A DNA stretch of 64,000 nt. Origin: Antiaris toxicaria (lineage: Eukaryota > Streptophyta > Magnoliopsida > Rosales > Moraceae). The stretch spans positions 40,351,825-40,415,824 of the forward strand of contig CP141153.1 in the NCBI GenBank assembly GCA_035233585.1, written 5' to 3'. Positions 55,814 through 64,000 of the stretch are shown here, one piece after another. The position numbers and the translations under genes are program-made. Every line of letters starts with the position of its first letter. Positions within the stretch are counted from its first letter, which is position 1. Under the pieces are notes generated by a model. The model saw only the letters and a program-made list of their open reading frames with translations. It made no database searches and was not told where the DNA came from.

Positions 55814-58800
55814 TGTGGGCGACCACCCTAGCTTAGGTCGTCCACCTTATGTTGCTTGCTTTCTTTATTCTTTGCTTATTCTTACTTAGCTTGCTTGTCT
55901 TTATAACTTTCTTCTTCTTGGGGTTTAAAAGATTTGTTCTTGAAAAACTAGGAATATTTTATTTTTTTTTAAAACTTGACTGAATGAAACTATTAATTCT
56001 TTAAAATCGTGTATACATAAATATATATGTACTACTTAATAATTTTTTTCCAAAATATATTTTGCAGTCTCGTTACTTTAAAGTACGTAAAAATAAAACA
56101 TACTTTTAAGCTGTTTCACTATTTTCCATACTACACTCTTGTCTTATCTTTATACATATATGTCACTATTACACTTTCTTTCTTTTTCACTTTAATTACA
56201 GCGGAACTCTGCAAAACGGAACCATAACCCGTCCATGACATCGCTGGGATCTGCCTGCCAGTCCGCTACTCTTGTTTCATATTGCTGGTTGCTTACCTTT
56301 ATTACCTGCACCACGAATAGACTAATGAGCTAAAGCTCAGTAAGTACAAACATACAAGTAAATAAGCTGAATACACCACACTTAAGGTTAGTCAACTTAT
56401 GACCAATTATTTTCTTACTCCTATGCTTTACTTATTCTTTCTATTCTATTTCTTTCTTTTCTTTGCTTTACTTTATCTTGCTTAATCTTTCACTTGTGGG
56501 CCCGTGGTTGGACGTACCTAGTGCACGCAGACCAATAGAGGATCAGGGGAGCGACCTACCAATCAACCCTAAGGTCATTTCTAGACTATTACCTATAGGC
56601 AGCAAGTCAAGCCATCAACTACCTCATTATTAATGAGGCAGCACCACACAACTGGGGTGGAGGCTATCTTTGAACCTCAAAACTGGAGAGGCCGGTACGC
56701 CAACCTTAACTTTTAAGTCTTATTATTTGACTTATCTTATTCCTCTTTTCTTTTTCTGATCTTGCTTAACTATTCTTGTGAACGTGTTAGTATCATGTCA
56801 CAAACTGAATAACTTAAATGTGTATATATATAATACAACTCTATGGCAAGTCAATTCATGAGTAGACAATTAAATGTCTGTAGCTACAGCACTTGTGCTA
56901 GTGTAAACTTCTGTGGTCCGTCGAGCTCCTTTGCCCATCTCTAGTTGAATTTCTTAAAGACATATTGTCATCAATTAATACATTTTCATTAACTGACTTT
57001 ATTATACTAAAATCTGAACTTTAGCTTTTAAAATCTTAATTAAAGTCTTATAACGACATTTAAAGTCCAAATGACTCTGTTTAGACTTTTCTAGTGCTCT
57101 AGCAACCATTTCCGCGTATTTCAAAAATTTTGGTAAACTGGATGAATAGTAAATTTGACGGTGAATAGCACTATTCACGTGAATAGTGCCATGCACGTGA
57201 ATAGTAACTGGGCCAGGGGACGTTTCTATTTTTCTGCTTAGACTGGGTTTCCTAAGTCCGAGAACCATAAAATTGCTAACTGGAGGGTTTAACGCCCCTT
57301 TCTTGACTTTTCTTGACTTTTTGGTCAAAATGACCATTTTTCCCCTAATGGGTCTTGGGGTCGTAACATTCTCATTTTGGTGCTTAAACGGGATTTTGTG
57401 AGTCCCTAAAATCTTAAAACAATCTTTTCTAGGTCTCGGTAAATTTTTACAACTTAATTGTTGCGATTACACTATTTACTTATCACTCGTCCCTCGGGTG
57501 GTACTATTCCGACCTTTGGGGTTGTGGCTCGTTTTTCTAACGTTTCAGAGCTTCAAACGAGCTTTTCACTAATCTTAAAAATGTTTCTTATTCTCTTCCT
57601 GACCTAGGTCTCCGAGGGCTCGGGTTTTTTTTTTCCATCCCAACCCTAAACTTACCCTTGTTACCCAAAACGCCCTTGACGTTATTTTATTTTATTTTAT
57701 TTTTCCGTCCTCTCGGCATTTTAGATTTTTGGGGTCGGTTTACTATTCTACTAGACCTGCTTTCTTACTTCCAACTCTAAGGTACCGAGGGATCTCGGTT
57801 TTCATTTCCGAGCATATTTTTATCGCTCGTTTCCTGAAATGCCCTTAATGCCGCTTTAAAAATTTCGGCAGCATTTCCACTTAAATTTTAGGTTTCCGGC
57901 GTTTAGGAAACGCCTCAAAACCATCTATCCTAATCTAAACCTGCCATGTACTATACCAGAGCCCTATTTTACTCAAAAGTTTCTAAACTTTTGCGTAAAA
58001 ACTTTCCACACTTTCATTGTACAATTCACACACAAAGTCTTTATTTTTCAATCACTTAGGCCACGGTTTTAGTTTAGGTTTCCAACACCAAAACTTTCTT
58101 TCTTTCAACCATTCTTTCTCTTACTTTTCTTCTTGGTTTTTAAGGCATATTCAATACCAAAACCAACTAAAATTCTTATTGAAATCCCTTTATAAAGTCA
58201 TGGGTTTTTATGCCAAATCCTAACCAAACTTTGGTTTTCAATTCAACCACTTACACAAACTTATCTTCTACATCATTCTAACTTACTACAACACTTAAAT
58301 CACATGATTTTTACATGTTCTTCACACTAGGTATACATGGTTTCTTTTTAGAAAACTTTTAAAAAATTTTCTTTCAAACTTTTTAACTTTTCTTTCTAAA
58401 TATTTTACACATTAAAACACATGTTTAAATCAACCAAAACCAACTCAGAATTCTTTCCAAACCCTAGTAACATACACGGTTTTTCTTGAAACAAACCGAA
58501 TCCCACTTTGGTTTTAAGCTTTCAAATTTTCTTTCTAGTTGTTTTACATATCAAAACACACTTTAAAACAACAATTTAATTAAACCAAACTTGAAATTCT
58601 TTGAACCCATATACTTAGCCACGGGTTCCTCACAAAACTAACATGAAAATTCTTGTTTCAAGCTTCTAAATTACTCTTTAACTATCATGTAAACTAATTA
58701 ACCTTAAACAACAAGGTTTGAACTAAACTTTTCTCATTCCTTTCTACTCAACATAGCCATGGATTTTTGCTTCAAAATACCAAAGAAAAGCTTGAAATTT

Positions 58801-59903
58801 CAAGCTTACCTTGCTATGTTACTCAATACTTGCTTAGGAAGAACTTTGCTTAAGATTTCGACACCAAACTTTGAAGAAACTCAAGCTCACTGGAGGGGAA
58901 GAGTCACGGCTTCAAAGGGCAGCAAAGGGGCTATAATTTTAGAAAAAAATTCTGATTTCATGAAGCCAAAAACATTTTTATAAAGGAAGGCCAAAAAGGA
59001 GGGCTTTTTAGCAATTTTCTTTAGGGACTTTTTAGCAACTTTTTAAGGGTTTATTTGCAAACTTTTTGGGGTCAAAACATAATTATTTTGGCTGTCTTTC
59101 CAGCTGTAAAATTAACCTATGCAGCCCTTATCCACAAAATTTAAAAAAAAATTCAACTTTGCATTTTTGGCTTAATCTTAGCCTTTGATCTTACCTACCT
59201 TTAATCTTAGCCATTCATCCTACCTACCACCCTTTTTCTTTTAATTTCTTATTCCTAATTATGACATCATCCATGAAGTCATCTAATTAATCCATAGGTC
59301 AAAGTTTGACCAAAAGTCAAACCGAACCAAACTTTACCGAAATCGCGTAGGCGGGTTTCTGACGCCTCCTGTGCAATCGGTTTACCTTATTCTACTGTCG
59401 TTGGGCTAAAAATCGATGACGAAGTTTTTCATCCTTTAGTAACCTTAGGTTTTACATAGAGTAATCTCTTGATTTCTTTGGCCCCAAAATGCTTCATCAT
59501 TTTACCGAAGATGACGAAATTTCTGGGGTGACATATCGGAGGACTTGTCTAGCCATCCGTACTGTCAAATTATTCTAATACTGTCTTAAAACTCTTAAAA
59601 ACCCTAAATTACTTTTCTTACTGTGCTCTTACTTTGACTTGTCATATTCTTATCTTTACACTGTTCAGATACCGAAACTACTCCTTTTTGAGCGTTTTGG
59701 CCTGAAATCACTTTCTTACTCATATACTTTATTCTCTACTTATTTTTGGAGATTTTAATTCCTCCAAAACATCTATTTATTACTATCAACACTATAATTT
59801 GTCTAATTACAAACATAGTGTTTCTTTACATTCTTGCTTACAGAACTCATAGAAAACCCTAGATTAAACTAAGTTACACTGCTAAAATTCTCTGGTCGTC
59901 ACA
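55814..59903 (-). repeat. 3' LTR of gypsy C (left LTR)
   Basis: 4090 bp from tgtgggcgaccaccctag to ...ctggtcgtcaca. The C2 LTR at 14259-17810 is a copy of its right 3.57 kb. It includes an inverted GTGAATAGT cluster (57160-57210) and the core 'ccatgtactataccag' near 57943. No coding frame in it looks real. Confidence 0.95.
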
Positions 59904-59918
59904 TTCACCCCTCATTAA
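59904..59918 (-). other. Polypurine tract of gypsy C
   Basis: Minus strand TTAATGAGGGGTGAA directly before the 3' LTR start TGTGACGACC. Confidence 0.92.
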
Positions 59919-59937
59919 AAATTTTCGTCCTCGAAAA

Positions 59938-60641
59938 TCAGAACAGGTGGGGGTACTTGGCTCTCGTCTCATCTTCTCTTTCCCACGTGACCTCTTCTGC
60001 ATTATGATTTTTCCATAGAACTTTGACCAGCGGGATGCTTTTATTTCTTAATATCTTCTCTTCTCGCGCAAGTATTTGCACCGGTTGCTCTTCGTAAGAG
60101 AGATCCTCTAGAACTTGGATTGGCTCATAATCTAGGACATGTAAAGGATCCGAAATTTACTTTCTTAGCATAGATACATGGAAGACATTATGCACTGAAG
60201 ATAATTCTGGTGGCAAAGCTATCTTATAGGCTACTTTCCCAACCTGGCTAATAATTGGGAAAGGTCCTATGTATCTTGGACTCAACTTTCCTTTCTTTCC
60301 AAAACGCATGACACCTTTCATTGGTGCTACTTTTAAGAATACGAAGTCACCCTTGTTAAACTCTAGGAATCTTCGTCTTTTATCTGCGTAGCTTTTCTGA
60401 CGACTTTGTGCAGTTTTCATTCTCTGCTGAATCTTTTGACCGCGTCTATCGTTTCTTGGATAAACTCAGTTTTATGAAGTTCTCTCTCCCTGAGTTCATA
60501 CCAGTGAATGGGAGATCTGCACTTTCGTCCATATAATGCCTCGTAAGGAGCCATCCCAATGGACGCTTGATAGCTGTTGTTGTAGGAGAATTCTATCAAC
60601 GGTGCTTCTTGTTCCAGACTCCCTTGAAATCTAAAATACAA
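59938..60641 (-). pseudogene. Gypsy C integrase C-terminal domain and chromodomain-like tail
   Basis: 60417-60641 gives SYNNSYQASIGMAPYEALYGR; 60157-60420, in another frame, gives RRRFLEFNKGDFVFLKVAPM, the GPY-type GPFPIISQVGK and VHNVFHVSMLRK. A TAA at 60157-60159 interrupts it. Beyond that the same frame reads to the natural end at 59938-59940, with VKVLWKNHN, EEVTWERED and YPHLF. Frameshifts lie near 60430 and between 60600 and 60690. Confidence 0.9.
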
Positions 60642-60694
60642 GCGCGAAGTATATCTTCTAGTGTTTGGATCGTACGCTCAGACTGTCCATCAGT

Positions 60695-61324
60695 CTAAGG
60701 GTGAAATGCAGTGCTGAATCTTAGTTCTGAGCCCATTGCCTCTTGTACACTTTTCCAGAAATTGGATGTGAACCGACTGTCACAATCTGACACTATTGTT
60801 GTCGGTATTCCATGTAATCTCATGTTGGCAATGTACAATTCTGTGAATTTCTCCAATGTGTATGTCATCTTTACAGGTATAAAGTGAGCAGACTTAGTCA
60901 ATCGATCCACCACTACCCATATCATGTCAAATCCTTCACTTGGCTTGGGTAGCCCTACCACGAAATCCATGGTTACCCACTTCCACTCTGGAATCTCTAA
61001 TGACTACAGTTCTCCGGCTGGCTGCTGATGCTCTGCTTTGACTCTTTGACATGTTAAGCAGCTACTGATGTGTTTAACAATGTCATTCCTTATCTTTTTT
61101 CACCAAAAGTGCTGCTTTAAATCTTGATACATTTTCGTACTGCCCGGATGCACTGAATATGGAGTGTCATGGGCCTCTGTCAGAATTCTTTTCTTCAAAT
61201 CTTCTTCATCTGGTACACAGATTCTTCCTTGGAAGAGTAAAGTTCCATCTTTGGAGAGGTGGAACTCTGACTTGTCATTCTTAGAGGCTTCTTCTTTAAG
61301 CCTTTTGAGAGCAGCATCTAGCTC
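60695..61324 (-). pseudogene. Gypsy C integrase zinc domain and catalytic core
   Basis: Same frame as RT-RNase H. It contains AHDTPYSVHPGSTKMYQDL and SCLTCQRVKAEHQQP (HHCC), MDFVVGLPKPSEGFDMIWVV (first Asp), and VSDCDSRFTSNFW (second Asp; Arg of SDRD is Cys). Stops are at the FWW motif (TGG to TGA, near 61080), near 61008 and at 60692-60694 (CAG to TAG in FHPQTDG). The MRLHGIP segment has lost one codon relative to A1. Confidence 0.9.
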
Positions 61325-62926
61325 TCAAGCCTCTTTAATCTCCTCAAGAATTGTTGGTTTGAGTTGCATTGCCGTTAATTTTCCTGAAATTATCTCTACT
61401 CCCAACAAAGAGATCTCATGTTGAAGTGGTTTGGGCAGCTTATCGATGGCTATTTGCTCTAGCATCGTTGATTTACGACTCAACGCTTCTGCTACTCTGT
61501 TTGCCTTACCGGGGTGATATAAGATCTCACAATCATAATCTTTCACTAACTCCAGCCATCTTCTTTGTCTCGTGTTAAGCTCATCTTGAGTAAAGAAATA
61601 CTTTATGCTCTGGTGGTCGGTGAAGATTCTGCACCGGACTCCATATAGGTAATGTCGCCATATCTTCAAAGCAAATACGACGGCTGCTAACTCTAAATCA
61701 TGAGTCGGATAGTTCTTTTCGTGCTCTTTGAGTTGTCTTGATGCATAGGCTATTACTTTTCCATTCTGCATCAGCACAGCTCCTAGACCTGTCCTGGAGG
61801 CATCGCTATAAATGTCGAAGTCTCCTTCATCCTTTGGAATTGTGAGAACTAGAGCACTGGTCAACCGATTCTTCAGCTCTTGAAAGCTTTCTTCACACTT
61901 CTTTGTCCATTCGAACTTCTTCTCCTTGCGTGTGAGAGCAGTGAGAGGGGCAGCTAATCTGGCAAATCCCTCTACAAATCTCCGATAATAGCCCGCTAAT
62001 CCGAGGAAACTCCGGATCTCGGTCACATTCTTTTGAGGAAACCACTTGCTTACCGCTTTGATCTTTGTTGGGTCTACTGAAATTCCGTCTTTGGAAACGA
62101 CATGTCCTAAGAAGTAGACCTTATCTAGCCAAAATTCACATTTGGAGAACTTTGCATATAGCTGATGCTCCTTCAGAGTGCGTAACATAATCTGAAGATG
62201 CTGCTCGTGCTCCTTCCAATCTTTCGAGTATATAAGGATGTCATCGATAAACACAATGAAAAACTGGTCTAAAAATTCCTTGAATACTTGATTCATCAGA
62301 TCCATAAAAGCAGCTGGTGCATTTGTTAATCCAAAAGGCATAACGAGAAATTCGTAGTGCCCGTACCGTGTTCGGAACGCGGTCTTTAGAATGTCTCTTT
62401 CTTTAATTTTTAACTGGTGATAGCCGGATCGAAGGTCAATCTTCGAGAAGACGGTGGCTCCTTTTAGCTGATCGAATAAATCATCGATCGTTGGTAGAGG
62501 ATATTTATTCTTGATCGTGACTTTGTTGAGCTCACAATAATCTATGCACGTTCGGAGGGTTCCATCCTTTTTCTTCACGAAGAGAACTGGAGCTCCCCAT
62601 GGTGAATAACTAGGTCGTATAAAACCTTTCTCTAATAACTCCTTCAGCTGAGCTTGTAATTCTTTAAGCTCGACGGGTGCCATCCTGTAAGGGGCCTTTG
62701 AAATCGGAGACGTTCCTGGCAGCAGCTCGATCTCGAAGGTAATCTCTCGATTAGGAGGAAGTCTAGGTAATTCTTTTGGGAATACCTCCACGAACTCGTT
62801 GATCAGTGGTACCTCGTTCGGCTGTAGTTCTACCTTCTTGGTGGTGTCCTTGACATAAGCTAGATATCTGATACAGCCACTAGATATCAGCTTTCTTGCC
62901 CGCAGGGGACTGATCAGCATTTTCAA
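61325..62926 (-). pseudogene. Gypsy C reverse transcriptase and RNase H
   Basis: The longest open frame of the window, 533 codons. RT: SYSPWGAPVLFVKKKDG (106-122), CIDYCELNKVTIKNKYPLP (127-145), SKIDLRSGYHQL (161-172), VMPFGLTNAPAAF (195-207), and FIDD active site (226-229). RNase H: D375 in YSDAS, E412 in DLELAA and D437 in FTDHQS. The usual final Asp of RVADALSRK is Glu480 (RVAEALSRK). A TGA at 61325-61327 cuts it from integrase. The frame runs through from gag-protease with only one TAA between. The first Met is internal; no separate start is expected. Confidence 0.95.
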
Positions 62927-62944
62927 CTGCTTCTGAGAATGCCC

Positions 62945-64000
62945 TTAATACTCAAACTGGTCTTTTTCTCCAAACTGGAACACTACTTTTCGTCGTCGAC
63001 AGTCAATGGTCGCTTGATATTTTCCAAGAAAATCCATTCCAAGGATAACGTCATAATCGACTAACTTTAAGACGACTAAGTCGACATACAACTCCCTATC
63101 AGCAATAACTACTGGCACGTGACGTAACCAGTAATCAGATAATAATACCTCACCAGACGGTAAGGTGGTTTTAAACACTTGGCCAATTTTATCCTTGGCA
63201 TGACTAACTCTTTCTACAAAGCTATGTGAGGCAAATGAATGCGATGCACCGGAGTCAAATAAAACAAGTGCAGGGCTTTGGGTGACAAGAAGCTGACCTG
63301 TCACCACATTCAAGGTGCCTGCCTCTACGTCTTCCCTGGTGTAGGCTAACAGATGCGCCTCGGTCTTTGGTATAATCTCCTGACGCCCTGGCTGAATAGG
63401 CGGTCCTTGTATGGCATGGACCTGGCTCGTCTGTCGGGACTGAAAGGAACCCGGCTGGTTCTGTCGGTTGGATGTGCAGGTCCTGGCATAATGGCCTTCT
63501 CTGCTGCAAACATAGCATGCGGTACTCCCCAGCTTGCACTCGCCCTTGTGCAGTCTTACACATTTTGGGCATGGCTGTCGGTTCTGTACTCCTTCTAAGC
63601 CTTGTATTTGCTGAGTGTTGCGAGTATTTTGGCCCCAATTTTCATTTGGGTTTCCTTTTCGCTTACTGGCATTCTGCTGGTTCTGGTTATTTTTCTGATC
63701 AGGCTTCATTCCTTGACCAGATTTGCTACTTTGGCCAGCTTGGTTGTTCTTCTTAGTCTGCTTCGCTAGATCTCTTTCTTTCTTCTTCTCCTCCCAGACT
63801 TTTGTTCTTTCTTCCTTAGCTCTGTTCAGACGATGCTCGGCCCTCATGGCTTTGCTCACACAGTCTGCTACAGTGGTTGGCGGGGTCTCGCCACTCTCCA
63901 CATTTAGGGCTATATCTTGTCGGAACATATTGATCATCCTCCATACCTGCTCTTTTTCTGTGGGTACCAAATGCGGACACAGTCGAGCTAATCTGTCGAA
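62945..64000 (-). pseudogene. Gypsy C gag (C-terminal part) and protease, open to window edge
   Basis: The frame is open from 64000 (FDRLARLCPHLVPTEKEQ, capsid end) to TAA 62945-62947. Counting from the Met at 63970: basic Lys/Gln/Asn-rich linker (about 45-130); CPKCVRLHKGEC (134-145); CCHC knuckle with C152, C155, H160, C165 intact; protease LFDSGASHSF with D239; GMDFLGKYQA (311-320). The TAA lies where A1 and A2 read Val-Asp (EYVDTS), so Gag-Pol was continuous in the family and this stop is a lesion rather than a programmed one. Confidence 0.94.

Larger units (their letters stand above)
55814..64000 (-). mobile_element. Gypsy C: Ty3/gypsy element, 5' part beyond window
   Basis: Inserted in the extra ORF of A2; left flank ctaat (55809-55813) is the likely target duplication. 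It has a 4.1-kb left LTR, polypurine tract, and pol plus most of gag before the window ends. It is the best-preserved gypsy coding region here: most of gag-pol is in one frame with stops, and the frameshifts are confined to about 60420-60690. Confidence 0.94.

Noticed and set aside
62945..62947. TAA between gag-protease and RT in gypsy C considered as a programmed readthrough stop
   Set aside because: A1 and A2 have sense codons at this place and a continuous frame, so it is more simply a mutation of this copy.

Overview
The window is a stack of LTR retrotransposons from what looks like a large, repeat-rich flowering-plant genome. The evidence is Ty1/copia elements with a 'TGTTAGGAAATGCCC' LTR start, and Ty3/gypsy elements with 3-4.4 kb LTRs, an initiator-Met tRNA primer site and a chromodomain-like integrase tail (best fit: chromoviruses of the Tekay/Del type). 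I see no host gene, no tRNA or rRNA gene and no CRISPR array. Every element whose orientation can be read lies on the minus strand, so the 5' LTR is always on the right. I use private family labels: copia-1 and copia-2 (closely related), and gypsy A, B, C, D and E.

Layout. 1-1921 and 12736-14258 are one gypsy D LTR split by copia-1 (1922-12735, complete with both LTRs, target duplication gcgga/gcaga). D sits in a gypsy C-type LTR (C2, 14259-17810). C2 abuts a gypsy E LTR (17811-20955), whose right end lies in the pol gene of copia-2. Copia-2 survives as 20956-22730 and 36168-36456. Between these lies gypsy A1 (22731-36167, complete, perfect 5-bp duplication CCTTG). Gypsy B (36457-49020) also entered copia-2, and its right LTR is cut at 49020. 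There it is fused to the left LTR of a second A copy (A2, 49021-55813). Gypsy C (55814 to beyond 64000) is inserted in A2. The left half thus shows at least four or five nested levels.

Coding content. All polyproteins are broken by stops and frameshifts, so no element here is autonomous as it stands. The least damaged are the C element (533-codon open RT-RNase H stretch and an open gag-protease stretch, in one frame and separated by one TAA) and copia-1 (496-codon open nucleocapsid-protease-integrase stretch; gag-pol needs one frameshift and several stops to explain it). Many lesions are C-to-T or G-to-A, as expected for methylated, silenced repeats.

Most unusual points: (1) gypsy A carries an extra ORF upstream of gag that itself looks like a second Gag, and its sequence pattern suggests past coding constraint; (2) gypsy B has a different, coiled-coil/acidic upstream ORF that ends in a similar acidic 'EDPEE(F/Y)PL' motif; (3) A1 has five copies of the tRNA primer-binding site in a 58-bp tandem array beside its 5' LTR; (4) LTRs of B, D and E contain a 116-120 bp degenerate tandem module, and those of B and E also a palindromic ACACGGCC array.
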